A stretch of 64,000 bases of DNA from Leifsonia xyli (GCA_003243275.1 QFQR01000002.1:310001-374000); one strand, 5' to 3'; positions 27,703 to 38,155 are shown, counted from the stretch's first letter. Notes: generated by a model from the letters alone, not told the origin. Numbers and translations are program-made.

Positions 27703-28988
27703 CAGACCTTCGCCCTCCAGTCCTCTTCTCCGTCGTCGATGACGGCGATCGGCAGGGTGATCGCCGAGGTCGGCGGCCCCACCACGGTCACCTCGTCGCG
27801 GCGGTGGCGCAGCACGGTGTCGACGTACGAGGTGAGCGCCTCGGCGAGCGGCACGTTGCGCTTCTGCTCCTGCGAGAGATACCAGCGATGGTCGAGCAGC
27901 TGGTGGAACACCTCGGCGGGCTCCAACTTGCCGCGCATGTCTTTCGGGATCGACCGCACCACCGGCTCGAACACCGAGACGAGCCACTCGTGCGCCACCA
28001 TCTCCTCGTCCTCATCGGCCCGCTTGCGGGTGGCGCGGTAGGCGTCGAGGTCGTTGAGCAGGCGCCTCGCCTGGTTCTCGCCTGCGTCGAGTCCGGTGAG
28101 GCGCAGCAGGCGGCGCGAGTGGTGACCGGCGTCGACCACCTTCGGCTGGATCCGCACCGTCGTGCCGTCCTCCCCCTTGCGGATCGACAGCTCCTCGATG
28201 TCGAAGCCCAGGTCGTTGAGGCGCTCGACGCGTTCCCGGATGCGCCAGCGCTCCGCCTCGGGGAAGGTCTCGGATGCGGTCAGCTCCCGCCAGAGGGAGC
28301 GGTACGCCGCGACGATGCCGTCGGCGATCTCGACCGGGTCGATGTTCTCGTCGAGGCGCCCGCCCGACTGCAGGTCGAGCAGCTCGCCGGCGATGTTGAC
28401 CCGGCCCACCTCGAGGTCGTTCTCACGCTGCCCGTTGGAGAGGCCGCCTTCGTAGAGCTTGCCGGTCTCGGCATCCACGAGGTAGGCGGCGAAGGCGCCC
28501 GCATCCCGGCGGAACAGCGTGTTCGAGAGCGACACATCGCCCCAGTAGAAGCCGATGAGGTGCAGGCGGGCGAGCAGCAGCGCGAGCGCATCGACGAGGC
28601 GGGTGGCGGTATCGGGGCGCAGCGCCTGGGAGTACAGCGCCCGGTAGGGGAGGGAGAACTTGAGGTGCCGGGTGACGAGGGCGGGGGCGAGCTCCTCGCC
28701 CTCGGGGGTGACGCGGCCGGTGACGACGGCGACCGGTTCGACGCACGGCACGTCGAGCCGCTGCAGGGTGCGCAGCATGTCGTACTCGCGGCGGGCGAGC
28801 TCGGCGGTGGTCTCCTTGATCGCCACCACGAATCCCTCGAGGTGCACGAAGCGCACCAGGTGGCGGGAGATGCCCTTCGGCAGCGCGGCGATCGTCTCCT
28901 CCGGCCACACCTCCAGGGGCAGGTCCCACGGCAGGTCGAGCAGCGCCGGGTCGGGCACGGCGGAGGTGATGGAGAGGGTGGAGGCCAC
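27702..28988 (-). CDS. DUF4032 protein with kinase-like fold
   Basis: 428 aa. The N-terminal part resembles lipopolysaccharide-kinase/aminoglycoside-phosphotransferase folds: VAIKETTAELARREYDML (Lys and Glu of the N lobe), GFYWGDVSLSNTLFRRD (catalytic-loop-like), then AYLVDAETG (metal-binding Asp). The C-terminal DUF4032 region is unique to Actinobacteria. Substrate unknown. TAGGCT is exactly 6 nt before the GTG (28995-29000 on the plus strand), so it is probably leaderless. Confidence 0.85.
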   Translation of the reverse strand: MASTLSITSAVPDPALLDLPWDLPLEVWPEETIAALPKGISRHLVRFVHLEGFVVAIKETTAELARREYDMLRTLQRLDVPCVEPVAVVTGRVTPEGEELAPALVTRHLKFSLPYRALYSQALRPDTATRLVDALALLLARLHLIGFYWGDVSLSNTLFRRDAGAFAAYLVDAETGKLYEGGLSNGQRENDLEVGRVNIAGELLDLQSGGRLDENIDPVEIADGIVAAYRSLWRELTASETFPEAERWRIRERVERLNDLGFDIEELSIRKGEDGTTVRIQPKVVDAGHHSRRLLRLTGLDAGENQARRLLNDLDAYRATRKRADEDEEMVAHEWLVSVFEPVVRSIPKDMRGKLEPAEVFHQLLDHRWYLSQEQKRNVPLAEALTSYVDTVLRHRRDEVTVVGPPTSAITLPIAVIDDGEEDWRAKV

Positions 28989-29117
28989 GGGTCGAGCCTA
29001 ACGACGCGCGTCGGCGCACGCGTCGGTCGCCTCATTCCCCTCTCGGGCTTCGACGGCTTATCCACGGATCGTGCTTCTTTACTCGCATAGATATACGACA
29101 TTGAATAGAATGAATGT

Positions 29118-30743
29118 GTGATCAATTCCGCAGTTGTATTCGATGAATCGGTGCCTCCGGTCGGCGCCGATGCCTGCGCCGACGCGCGGGCCGAGACGGA
29201 TGCGATTCTGGAGTCGGACCTGGTCGCGTGGGATCGCGAGGGCGAGATCCCGGCGCTGCCTGATGCCGTGGTCGATCAGCTTCTCGCGATCAGCGCCATC
29301 ATGTCGGCGGGGTGCGACACGGAGCGGTTGCGCGGTTTCGATGACGACGAACTGATGCGGCTGGCCGAGCTGGTCGCGACGCAGGAGCGGATGGTGCGGG
29401 CGCACTCGGCGCTGATCGCGGGGGAGGTCGCGCGCCGCTCCCGACCCGAGCTGGGGCTGCGAGGGATGGCGCAGTCCCGCGGGCATCGCACCCCGGCCGA
29501 GCTGATGCGGGTGACGACCGGATCCTCGCTGGCGGAGGCCAAGCGCGGCGTCGCGATGGGCACGATGCTCGCCGAGGCGGACGAGGCCGAGCGCGCCGTG
29601 GAGCCGCAGGCGATCGTCGATCCCGGCACCGGCGAGGTGCTCGAGGTGCTCGTTCCCGAGCCGGTCACGCCTGCACGGCCGTGGATGGCGCCCGTGCTGG
29701 CGCGGGTGCGCACGGGCGAGGTTTCGGTTGAGCAGGCGGACGCGATCCGTCGCGGGCTGGGTGAGCCCGATCGAGCTACCGGAGACGCCGATCAGGATGC
29801 GTCCCGCATCACCGTCGAGCAGCTCGCCGCTGCGGCCGGCAGCCTCGCGGCCGAGGCTCGGTCGCTCGATGCGGACCGTCTGCTGGTTCGGGCGCGCGAG
29901 CTGCGCGATGAGCTGGACGTCGCGGGCGTCGCCGTGCGAGAGCGCCGGCGCTACGAGGCACGGTCGTTGCGGGTGTTCCGGCAGGCCGACGGCATGTCGC
30001 GCCTGGTGTGGATGATGGATCCGGAGACCGCTGCCGTGGTGGGTGAGGTGTACGACCGGGTCACCTCGCCGAAGCTCGGCGGGCCGCGATTCGTCGACGC
30101 GCAGCAGCACGCCCGCGCCGAGCGGATCGAGGGTGACCCGCGCACGGCGGAGCAGTACGCCTCGGATGCATTCGCCGACCTGCTGCGCGCCGGCCGCGCC
30201 GCCGACCCTGAGCTGCTGGTCGGGGAGGGGGCGCCCGCGGTGCGGGTGCTCGTGACCGCCGCCGAGCTGATCTCCGGTGTCGGCGCGGCGTTCCTCGAAG
30301 GCCAGACGGCACCCGTGTCGCTCGCGACCGCCGAACGGCACCTGTGCGTCTCGGGCCTGCGGCAGCTGCTCTTCGACGCCGAGAAGCGTCCCCTCGACCT
30401 GGGCCGCACCGTGCGGCTGTTCACCCGCGCGCAGCGACTCGCCCTGCACGCCCGCGACGGCGGATGCCGGTTCCCGGGCTGCTCGAGGCCCCCGTCCTGG
30501 ACGGAGGCCCACCACATCCGGCACGTCGTGCGAGATCGGGGGGAGACGAACATCGACGACGGCATCCTGTTGTGCCGACACCATCACCGGCTCGTGCACG
30601 ACCAGGGCTGGGAGTTCCGGCACCGGGTGCACGAGGGCAGCATCCGTTACGAACTCATCCCGCCCAGTTCGATCGACCCCGCGCAGCGAGCGATCCCGTT
30701 GCCGTCGAAATCGCCCGTCTACCGGCGGCTCGTCGGCGGGTGA
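29118..30743 (+). CDS. DUF222 / HNH endonuclease domain protein (13E12 type)
   Basis: 541 aa. A long helical DUF222 region (residues ~60-400) is followed by a C-terminal HNH nuclease domain: HARDGGCRFPGCSRPP (zinc Cys pair), WTEAHHIRHVVRDRGE, and DDGILLCRHHHRLVHDQGW. This is the 13E12-type family common in multiple copies in Actinobacteria; its role is unknown. The upstream ~70 nt are strikingly AT-rich, and TAGAAT (29106-29111) lies 6 nt before GTG, so it is leaderless. Confidence 0.92.
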   Translation: MINSAVVFDESVPPVGADACADARAETDAILESDLVAWDREGEIPALPDAVVDQLLAISAIMSAGCDTERLRGFDDDELMRLAELVATQERMVRAHSALIAGEVARRSRPELGLRGMAQSRGHRTPAELMRVTTGSSLAEAKRGVAMGTMLAEADEAERAVEPQAIVDPGTGEVLEVLVPEPVTPARPWMAPVLARVRTGEVSVEQADAIRRGLGEPDRATGDADQDASRITVEQLAAAAGSLAAEARSLDADRLLVRARELRDELDVAGVAVRERRRYEARSLRVFRQADGMSRLVWMMDPETAAVVGEVYDRVTSPKLGGPRFVDAQQHARAERIEGDPRTAEQYASDAFADLLRAGRAADPELLVGEGAPAVRVLVTAAELISGVGAAFLEGQTAPVSLATAERHLCVSGLRQLLFDAEKRPLDLGRTVRLFTRAQRLALHARDGGCRFPGCSRPPSWTEAHHIRHVVRDRGETNIDDGILLCRHHHRLVHDQGWEFRHRVHEGSIRYELIPPSSIDPAQRAIPLPSKSPVYRRLVGG

Positions 30744-30841
30744 GCGGGCGGGTCTCGAGACGCGCCGTCCTCCGGACGGCGCTCCTCGACTGTCTGAAGC
30801 GGCGAGCCGCCGCCAGCCGAGACGGTCGTCGCGCGGTGCGT

Positions 30842-31066
30842 GGTCTCGATACGCCGCTCCGCGGCTACTCGACCAGCGGGTGACAGGTGGACGGGTGGTG
30901 GGTGGACGGGTGACAGGTGGACGGGTGGCGGGGCGACTCGACCGGCGGTGGGTGCGGCGGTGGTGGGGGCGGCGCGGCGCGGCGGCCGAGTTTGTGATCG
31001 ATGTCATGGCCGACCGGCAGCAGCCCACCGCTGGTCGAGTAGCCGCGGAGCGGGCGTATCGAGACC
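30842..31066. repeat. inverted pair of 35/36-bp elements flanking ~154 nt (MITE-like)
   Basis: The left copy 30842-30876 (GGTCTCGATACGCC... to ...CTACTCGACCAG) and right copy 31031-31066 are reverse complements differing by a single inserted base. The interior has the GGTGGACGGGTG repeats and a GGCGGTGGTGGGGGCGGC tract. No reading frame for a transposase. Confidence 0.75.
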
Positions 31067-31082
31067 CCCGCCCCGCGAACCA

Positions 31083-31116
31083 CGGAGGCCGCACCCCCAG
31101 CGGGATGCGGCCTCCG
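31083..31116. terminator. stem-loop downstream of msiK
   Basis: An 11-bp perfect stem (CGGAGGCCGCA with its complement) encloses a 12-nt loop, 17 nt beyond the msiK stop. No U tract. It serves the leftward gene and can also stop rightward transcription. Confidence 0.65.
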
Positions 31117-31132
31117 GGTGAACTGCGTGCGG

Positions 31133-32242
<1,110 letters not shown>

Positions 32243-32491
32243 GGTGATTCGTTCTCCTTCACCGGCAGGTACGTGCCGGACGATCCGTTGTGAATGGAAT
32301 GACCGTCGGCGTCGGTGGCGACGATCCCGCCCAGTATGGCATAGCGCGACGGGCCGCTCGTCTTCAGCCCTCATCCGGATGCTTCCCAGATTTGCTGCCT
32401 ACCATCGCAAGACGGAGCGCCCGGATTGGCGTCTCCCGCGCGCGCGTCGTAGTCTCTCGAACGCGCTCCCCATACCCGAGAACGAGGATCG

Positions 32492-33412
32492 ATGACCTAC
32501 GGCGAGTCAGATCGCCCGGAGTCCGGAGGCACAGAGGCCCGGGCTGCCGCGAAGGAGCGCGCCCGCGAACTGCGCACCTTGCATCGCAAGCAGGAGCGGC
32601 GGCGGCGCCTCGGACTCCAGCTCGGCGTGCTCGGCGGAGCGCTCGTCATCATCGCGGTCGTCGCGGTGACGCTCATCACGATGAACCAGGCGCCGCAGCG
32701 TGGCCCGCTCAACATGGCGAGCGACGGCATCAAGATCGGCAGCGAGCTGAAGGCGGTCCGCACGGTCGGTCTCGCCCCGTCCGCGACCCCGATCCCCTCG
32801 CAGACGAACGCCGCCGACACCATCGACATCCAACTCTACGTCGACTACCTGTGCGCGAACTGCGGCACCTTCGAGCAGAACAACGGCGAGCAGCTGCGCA
32901 AGTGGGTCAGCTCGGGGGCGGCGACCCTCGAGATCCACCCGATCGCCCTGCTCACCACGAAGTCCGCGGGAACGCAGTACTCGCTCCGCGCGGCCAACGC
33001 CGCCGCCTGCGTCGCCGAATACGCGCCCGACGCCTTCTTCGACTTCCACGAGTCGCTCTTCGTCGACCAGCCCGCGGAAGGCTCGGAGGGGCTGACCGAC
33101 CAGCAGTTGCTGGCCCGTGCCACCCAAGCCGGCGTCACCGACACGGCGAAGGTCAAGTCCTGCATCGAGAAACGACGCTTCAGCTCCTGGGTGCAGGCCG
33201 CCACGGTGCGGGCGCTCAACGGTCCGATCCCGAACGCCGACATCCCCGCGATCACCACCGCGCCCACGATCATCGTCAACGGCAAGCAGTTCCAGTACAC
33301 GAAGGACTTCGACGCGAAAGAGCTCGCACAGTTCGTGACGGATGCGGCGGGCGAGCAGTTCGCGAAGCCCGCCGAGCCGTCGCCGTCACCGAGCGCGACG
33401 ACCGCCCCGTAA
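32492..33412 (+). CDS. membrane-anchored DsbA/thioredoxin-like protein
   Basis: 306 aa. A charged cytoplasmic N-terminus (~40 residues, RKQERRRRLG) leads to one membrane helix (about 41-63), then an extracytoplasmic DsbA-like thioredoxin fold with active site CANC in YVDYLCANCGTFEQ. The cis-Pro loop is TAPTIIVNG. The C-terminal Pro/Ser tail is low complexity. Probably an extracytoplasmic thiol oxidoreductase. A likely -10 (TAGTCT at 32450-32455) lies ~37 nt upstream. Confidence 0.88.
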   Translation: MTYGESDRPESGGTEARAAAKERARELRTLHRKQERRRRLGLQLGVLGGALVIIAVVAVTLITMNQAPQRGPLNMASDGIKIGSELKAVRTVGLAPSATPIPSQTNAADTIDIQLYVDYLCANCGTFEQNNGEQLRKWVSSGAATLEIHPIALLTTKSAGTQYSLRAANAAACVAEYAPDAFFDFHESLFVDQPAEGSEGLTDQQLLARATQAGVTDTAKVKSCIEKRRFSSWVQAATVRALNGPIPNADIPAITTAPTIIVNGKQFQYTKDFDAKELAQFVTDAAGEQFAKPAEPSPSPSATTAP

Positions 33413-33458
33413 AGTGGACGCGGACACCCGCTCCCGGTGACGGACGGCGTGTCGGCGC

Positions 33459-33535
33459 GCCTCCTTAGCTCAGATGGCCAGAGCGTCGCTCTTGTAAAGC
33501 GAGGGTCGTCGGTTCGAATCCGACAGGAGGCTCCA
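33459..33535 (+). tRNA. tRNA-Thr (anticodon UGU)
   Basis: Cloverleaf of 77 nt with encoded CCA. The acceptor stem is GCCTCCT with AGGAGGC, the anticodon stem-loop TCGCT-CTTGTAA-AGCGA gives anticodon TGT (reads ACA), and the T loop is TTCGAAT. Confidence 0.96.
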
Positions 33536-33555
33536 CCGCACCGCGACGGTCGCCG

Positions 33556-34110
33556 TCAGAGGCTCGTCAGGTGCTTCTTGGCGGTGATCGGCTTCCGGCG
33601 TCCGCTCTTCTTCTCGGGCTTCGCGCCGACGTAGAGCCACCCCATGAGCAGCTCGTCCGGCCCCAGCTCGTGGGCGCGGTGCACCGCGCCGGAACGCGTG
33701 TAGTGCCCGGTGCGCCACATGACGCCCCAGCCGGCCTCGTCGAGCAGCAGGCTGAGCGCATGGGCGACCCCGGATGCCACGGCCTCCTGCTCCCAGTCCG
33801 GCACCTTACCGCTCGGGCGGGGCGAGGCGACGACGGCGAGCAGCAGCGGCGCGCGCAACGGCTTGCGGGCGAGCTTGTCGGCATCCGATCCGGTCACCCC
33901 GCTTGCCTCGGCGATGGCGCGGCCGACGCGCTCGCGGGCGTCGCCGCGGATCGCGATGACCCGCCACGGGTGCAGCGCCGCGTGATCGGCGACGGTTCCC
34001 GCGATCTCCAGCAGCGACAGCAGCTCCTTGTCGCTCGGCGCCGTGTCGTCCACCGAGGAGTGGGAACGCCGCCGCAGCATCGCCTCGGCGACGGTTCCCT
34101 TCGATCCCAC
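33556..34110 (-). CDS. nitroreductase-family protein
   Basis: 184 aa of the FMN-dependent nitroreductase fold: RRSHSSVDDTAPSDKELL at the N-terminus, the HPWRVIAIRGDARE segment that binds FMN, and GWGVMWRTGHYTRS near the C-terminal half. Proteins of this kind reduce quinones or nitro groups with NAD(P)H; the substrate is unknown. The GTG is 2 nt downstream of the msrB stop, so the two form an operon that may act in redox stress together with MsrB. Confidence 0.85.
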   Translation of the reverse strand: MGSKGTVAEAMLRRRSHSSVDDTAPSDKELLSLLEIAGTVADHAALHPWRVIAIRGDARERVGRAIAEASGVTGSDADKLARKPLRAPLLLAVVASPRPSGKVPDWEQEAVASGVAHALSLLLDEAGWGVMWRTGHYTRSGAVHRAHELGPDELLMGWLYVGAKPEKKSGRRKPITAKKHLTSL

Positions 34111-34112
34111 GC

Positions 34113-34535
34113 TCAGCCCTCGGAATCCGCCGGTGTCTCCTCGGCCTGGAAGCCGAGCGAGAGCGAGTTCATGCAGTAGCGCAGCCCCGTGGGGGTGCCG
34201 AAGCCGTCGTCGAAGACGTGGCCCAGGTGCCCGCCGCAGTTGGCGCAGCGCACCTCGGTGCGCACCATGCCGAGCGAGCGGTCCTCGATGAGCTCCACGG
34301 CATCCGGGTTCACCGAGTCGTAGAAGCTCGGCCAGCCGCAGCCCGAATCGAACTTCGTTCCGCTCTTGAACAGTTCGGCGCCGCACGCCGCACAGGTGTA
34401 GAGGCCCGCACGGTGCTCGTCGAGCAGTTCGCCCGTCCAGGCGCGCTCGGTGCCTGCCTGCCGCAGCACCCGGAAGCGGTCGTCGCCGAGCTCCTCGCGC
34501 CACTCGTCGTCTGTCTTGGTGACCTTGTAGCTCAT
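34113..34535 (-). CDS. msrB: peptide-methionine (R)-S-oxide reductase MsrB
   Basis: 140 aa. Repairs oxidised methionine (R-epimer). Zinc ligands are two CxxC pairs (CAACG near residue 48 and CANCG near 97), the active-site region is CGWPSFYD, and the catalytic Cys is in GLRYCMNSLSL. The ATG is preceded by AAAGGGAACG. First gene of a two-gene operon with the nitroreductase. Confidence 0.96.
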   Translation of the reverse strand: MSYKVTKTDDEWREELGDDRFRVLRQAGTERAWTGELLDEHRAGLYTCAACGAELFKSGTKFDSGCGWPSFYDSVNPDAVELIEDRSLGMVRTEVRCANCGGHLGHVFDDGFGTPTGLRYCMNSLSLGFQAEETPADSEG

Positions 34536-34641
34536 CACGTTCCCTTTCCGCAGCAATCGTAGGGTCCTCGGTGGAGGACCCGCTCGATACAACGTCGCGG
34601 GGCGACCCGGAGTTCCCGGCGACGTCCCGGATGATGTGGGG

Positions 34642-35622
34642 ATGACCGAGACCACCCGCGACTGGTATCTGCGGGCCGCGGGCGAGCTCGCCGCGACCTC
34701 CGCCCGGCAGGTGGCCTGGTGTCTCGGCGTCGCCGACGACCCGCGGATGCGGGAGCTGCTCGAACGGCTGCCGCGTCCCGCCCGACAGCCTTCGCTGCTG
34801 TTCGCCGTGGCCGGGTATCTCGGGGCACCCGATGCTGACTACCCGGCGTGGGCGGAGTGGGTGCTCGAGCATCGGGATGCCGTGCTCGCCGAACTGCCGA
34901 CGCGCCGGGTGCAGACCAACGAGCCGAACCGCTGCGTGCCCCTCCTGGTCGCGCTGGCGCGCATCCCGGGGCCGATCGCGCTTGTCGAGCTGGGGGCGTC
35001 GGCGGGGCTCTGTCTGCTCGTCGATCGCTACGGATACCGGTTCCGCACCGGGGGCGCCGCGGTCGAGCTCGGTGCGGGCGCACCGGTGCTGACGGCGCAC
35101 CTGGACGCCCCGCTCGTGCCGGGCGCGTTGCCCGACATCCGCTGGCGTCGGGGTGTCGACCTCGCGCCGCTCGATGTGGGCGATTCCGACGACATGCGAT
35201 GGCTGGAGGCCTCGCTGCCGCCCGACGACCCCGAGCGGCTCGCCCGCCTGCGGGATGCGGTCGCGACGGCCCGCGCGGGGGCGCCCGAGCTCGTCGCCGG
35301 CGATGCGCTCGCCTCGCTCGCGGGCCTCGCCGCCGCGGCACCGCCCGGCGCGACGCTCGTCGTCGCCTCGCTCGGCACCGCCGTCTACCTCGCGCCCGCT
35401 GAGCGCGCACGGCTGCTCGGCGCGATCCGGGAGCTCGGGGGACGGGCCGTGACCTTCGAGACCCGCTCCGCGCTGCCGGAGGTCGCCGAGCGTTGGGAGG
35501 CGCTCGCGGCCGAGGGGCGCGTCGACCCCGCGGCCCGGTTCGTGCTCGCCCTCGACGGCGAACCCCTCGCCTCCGGCGCAGCGCACGGCACCCGGCTCGC
35601 CGCCGTCACCGCGCCCTCCTGA
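34642..35622 (+). CDS. DUF2332 family protein
   Basis: 326 aa. The DUF2332 family is actinobacterial and resembles SAM-dependent methyltransferases: IALVELGASAGLCLLVDRYGY (glycine-rich loop), with RRVQTNEPNRC upstream of it and TLVVASLGTAVYL later. No catalytic activity is established. A GTG two codons earlier (34636) is an alternative start; the ATG is preferred. Divergent from msrB. Confidence 0.85.
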   Translation: MTETTRDWYLRAAGELAATSARQVAWCLGVADDPRMRELLERLPRPARQPSLLFAVAGYLGAPDADYPAWAEWVLEHRDAVLAELPTRRVQTNEPNRCVPLLVALARIPGPIALVELGASAGLCLLVDRYGYRFRTGGAAVELGAGAPVLTAHLDAPLVPGALPDIRWRRGVDLAPLDVGDSDDMRWLEASLPPDDPERLARLRDAVATARAGAPELVAGDALASLAGLAAAAPPGATLVVASLGTAVYLAPAERARLLGAIRELGGRAVTFETRSALPEVAERWEALAAEGRVDPAARFVLALDGEPLASGAAHGTRLAAVTAPS

Positions 35623-35755
35623 CCGAGTGCGGGGAGGCCCGCGGGTCGCGCGGATGCGGCGCGATGCGCCTCGTAGGCTGACGGCGGCGTCCGCACCTTC
35701 TGCGGCCGCCGTGGCCGTCGCCGGAGAGCATCGGCCCAGCTGAGGGAGGTGCCGG
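35623..35755. other. spacer upstream of the DUF3263 gene
   Basis: 133 nt without a gene. TAGGCT near 35673 is a candidate -10 for the downstream pair, which would leave a leader of ~75 nt containing GGGAGG before the ATG. Confidence 0.4.
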
Positions 35756-36070
35756 ATGTCGACCAGTTCCGGTGCCGCGCGCATGCCGGAGACCCCCGCG
35801 GGCGAACGGCTCGACGCGCTCTCGCTGCGCGTGCTGGAGTTCGAGAGCGCCTGGACCGGTCGCACCGCAGCCAAGGCGTCGGCCATCCGCGCGGAGTTCG
35901 ATATCGCGCCCGCACGTTACTATCAGCTTCTGTCGGCCATACTCGATTCGCCGACAGCCCTGCGCCACGACCCTCTTCTGGTGCGTCGACTGCAGCGCAT
36001 GCGAGACGCCCGGGTGGCGGCCCGCGCCTCCCGAACCTTCCGCACGACGACCGAGGACCCGACCGACTAG
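35756..36070 (+). CDS. DUF3263 small helix-turn-helix-like protein
   Basis: 104 aa. The DUF3263 core reads VLEFESAWTGRTAAKASAI followed by FDIAPARYYQLLSAIL, the hallmark of this actinobacterial family, which looks like a winged-helix or sigma-4-like fold. GGGAGG precedes the ATG. Its TAG stop is immediately followed by the ATG of the LytR_C gene with no spacer, so they are coupled, as in many Actinobacteria. Confidence 0.88.
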   Translation: MSTSSGAARMPETPAGERLDALSLRVLEFESAWTGRTAAKASAIRAEFDIAPARYYQLLSAILDSPTALRHDPLLVRRLQRMRDARVAARASRTFRTTTEDPTD

Positions 36071-36646
36071 ATGGCCAGCTTCCCCCGCGACCGTTTCGAC
36101 GACATCCCCTCCGACCTCGACCGTGTCGGAGCGCATCGCGGCCCCCGCAAGCGCGGGCGCGGCTGGATCGGATTCTCCTGGGCGCTGCTCGCCACCGCCG
36201 TGCTCGTCGTCGTGGGGCTCTTCGCGCTCGCGGCCCTCGATCCGCGTTTCCAGGTGCCGTTCGCCCCGCAGACGCCGTCCCCGTCCGCTCCGGCCCCGTC
36301 GACCGCACCCCCGGCCGAGCCGGTGACCGACCCGACGACGCTCGATCCGGCCGTGCTCGCCGCGCTCACCATCTCGGTGCTCAACGGCACCCCCACCTCG
36401 GGCCTGTCGAACATCGCCGGAGATCAGATCGCCGCCGCGGGCTGGCCCAACCCGAGTCGTGCCGGTGCGTCCAACACCGCAGAGCCGAAGACGATCGTCT
36501 ACTACCAGACCGCCGAATCCGAGGGTGTCGCACGCGGCATCGCGCAGCTCATCGGCGCGAGCGACGTGCAGCTCTCGGATGCCTTCCCGACGGCCGTGAT
36601 CACGGTCGTGCTGGGCGCGGACTACGTGGCGCCGCCCGCGGGCTGA
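36071..36646 (+). CDS. LytR C-terminal (LytR_C) domain membrane protein
   Basis: 191 aa. A cytoplasmic basic N-terminus (PRKRGRG) is followed by one membrane helix (about 33-57), a Pro/Ala/Thr linker (~65-90) and a LytR_C domain (ISVLNGTPTSGLSNIAGDQI to the end). The domain is found in cell-envelope proteins of the LCP group but here lacks the LCP catalytic domain. Expressed with the DUF3263 gene. Confidence 0.88.
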   Translation: MASFPRDRFDDIPSDLDRVGAHRGPRKRGRGWIGFSWALLATAVLVVVGLFALAALDPRFQVPFAPQTPSPSAPAPSTAPPAEPVTDPTTLDPAVLAALTISVLNGTPTSGLSNIAGDQIAAAGWPNPSRAGASNTAEPKTIVYYQTAESEGVARGIAQLIGASDVQLSDAFPTAVITVVLGADYVAPPAG

Positions 36647-36833
36647 GCGCTCCGCGAGAAGCCGGGCGCGGCCCCGGTGTTACGCGGATGTTTAATCTGC
36701 GTTGAATGTTGCGCACGAGGGCCCTCTGGGGCGCTTCCGCGCCGATCGGGCACGGATGCGGTCGCTACCATCGCCCATGTGCCACCCTTCGTCGGGTGGC
36801 CGAGCGCGACGGAACACAGCAGGGAGTACGACG

Positions 36834-37034
36834 ATGGCCAACGGAACCGTGAAGTGGTTCAACGCGGAGAAGGGCTTCGGCTTCATCACCGCCGACGGAG
36901 GAGAGGACGTCTTCGTGCACTACTCGGCCATCGACATGGCCGGCTACAAGGTGCTCGAGGAGGGGCAGAGCGTCGTCTTCGAGATCGGCAGCGGGCCGAA
37001 GGGGCCGCAGGCGGAGACGGTGCGTCTCGCCTGA
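36834..37034 (+). CDS. cspA: cold-shock protein (CspA family)
   Basis: 66 aa single cold-shock domain. RNP1 is KGFGFITAD and RNP2 is DVFVHYSAI, both intact, so it can bind single-stranded RNA or DNA. AGGGAG precedes the ATG. The ~180-nt upstream gap includes the hairpin CCACCC...GGGTGG (36782-36800), consistent with a structured leader as in other csp genes. Confidence 0.95.
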   Translation: MANGTVKWFNAEKGFGFITADGGEDVFVHYSAIDMAGYKVLEEGQSVVFEIGSGPKGPQAETVRLA

Positions 37035-37117
37035 GCCGCCGGCCGTCTCGGCCGAACCCCGCGGGACGCGCCGCGGATGGCGGCTCGCACGCCGACCTCG
37101 CGCCCTAGCATGAGCGC

Positions 37118-38155
37118 ATGGTGCTGAGGGGGCGGCGGATACCGGTGGTCGCCCTGCTCACCGCGTCGGCGCTTGCGCTCGCGGGGTGCACGACCACGCC
37201 GATGCCCGCCCCGACTCCGACGCCGAGCTACACCTCCGACTACGAGACGCCGGCACCGGTGTCGTACGCGCCGCTCACCGGGCTGCCGGTCGACGACCCG
37301 GCGAGCCTCGCGCATCCGTCGCTCGCCGCGAAGATCGACAACCATCCCGCGGCGCGACCGCAGATCGGGCTCGAAAGCACCGACCTCGTCTTCGAGGAGC
37401 TGGTCGAGGGCGGCCTCACCCGCTACGTCGCGGTCTGGCACTCGCGGGTGCCTGCCGAGATCGGCCCCATCCGCTCGATCCGGCCGATGGATCCGGACAT
37501 CATCTCCCCGTTCGGCGGCATCGTCGCCTACTCGGGCGGCCAGCAGCGCTTCGTGCAGCTCATGCGATCGACGGACGTCTACAACGCCATCCACGGCCAA
37601 TCCGACACCAATGACGTGATGTACCGCACGAAGACCAAGGCGGCCCCGCACAACGTGCTCGTGAAGGCGCCCGAGCTCATCGCGATGCACTCCGACCTCG
37701 CGCCGCCGCCCCAGCAGTATGCCTACGCGGATGAGCCGGCGGGTGCCACGGCGGCGCGCGAGGGCACGCCCGTCGCGGGCGTGGATCTGGTGCTCGGCGG
37801 CTCCGCGCATCCGTCGTGGCGGTGGGATGCCGCATCGGCCAGGTGGCTGCGGTTCCAGGACGGGGCGGCCGACCTCGACTCGGCGGGCGGCCAGCTCTCG
37901 GCCGTCAATGTCGTCATCGTGCGGGTGGCGGTCTCCAACGACGGCGGCGTGCCCAAGACCGAGCTCATCGGCGGCGGGGACGCCTGGGCGTTGTCGGGTG
38001 GCGCGATCGTGCACGCCACCTGGTCGAAGCCGGATCGGACCAGCCCGATCCGCCTCGTCGACGACACGGGGGCGGTGATCCGGCTCGCGCCTGGCAACAG
38101 TTGGATCGAGCTCGTGCCGAACGCCGGCTCGGTCACGCAGGTGCCCGCGGCCTGA
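37118..38155 (+). CDS. DUF3048 (YerB-like) lipoprotein
   Basis: 345 aa. Signal peptide with lipobox ALAGCTT, then a Pro/Thr-rich stretch (PMPAPTPTPSY) and the DUF3048 domain: APLTGLPVDDP, KIDNHPAARPQIGLESTDLVFEE-type core, ARYVAVWHS-like strand and GPIRSIRPMD. It is lipid-anchored; function unknown. TAGCAT (37106-37111) lies 6 nt before the ATG, so it is probably leaderless. groEL follows across 144 nt. Confidence 0.88.
   Translation: MVLRGRRIPVVALLTASALALAGCTTTPMPAPTPTPSYTSDYETPAPVSYAPLTGLPVDDPASLAHPSLAAKIDNHPAARPQIGLESTDLVFEELVEGGLTRYVAVWHSRVPAEIGPIRSIRPMDPDIISPFGGIVAYSGGQQRFVQLMRSTDVYNAIHGQSDTNDVMYRTKTKAAPHNVLVKAPELIAMHSDLAPPPQQYAYADEPAGATAAREGTPVAGVDLVLGGSAHPSWRWDAASARWLRFQDGAADLDSAGGQLSAVNVVIVRVAVSNDGGVPKTELIGGGDAWALSGGAIVHATWSKPDRTSPIRLVDDTGAVIRLAPGNSWIELVPNAGSVTQVPAA

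Larger units (their letters stand above)
30744..31132. other. repeat-filled gap after the DUF222-HNH gene
   Basis: No gene. It holds a GGTCTCGAGACGC-type hairpin (from 30751), an inverted pair (30842-31066), a GGTGGACGGGTG direct-repeat tract (about 30885-30935) and a terminator-like stem (31083-31116). Confidence 0.7.

Noticed and set aside
29118..30743. DUF222-HNH gene as a group I/II intron or intein homing nuclease
   Set aside because: No intron or intein host sequence surrounds it; it is a free-standing 13E12-type gene.
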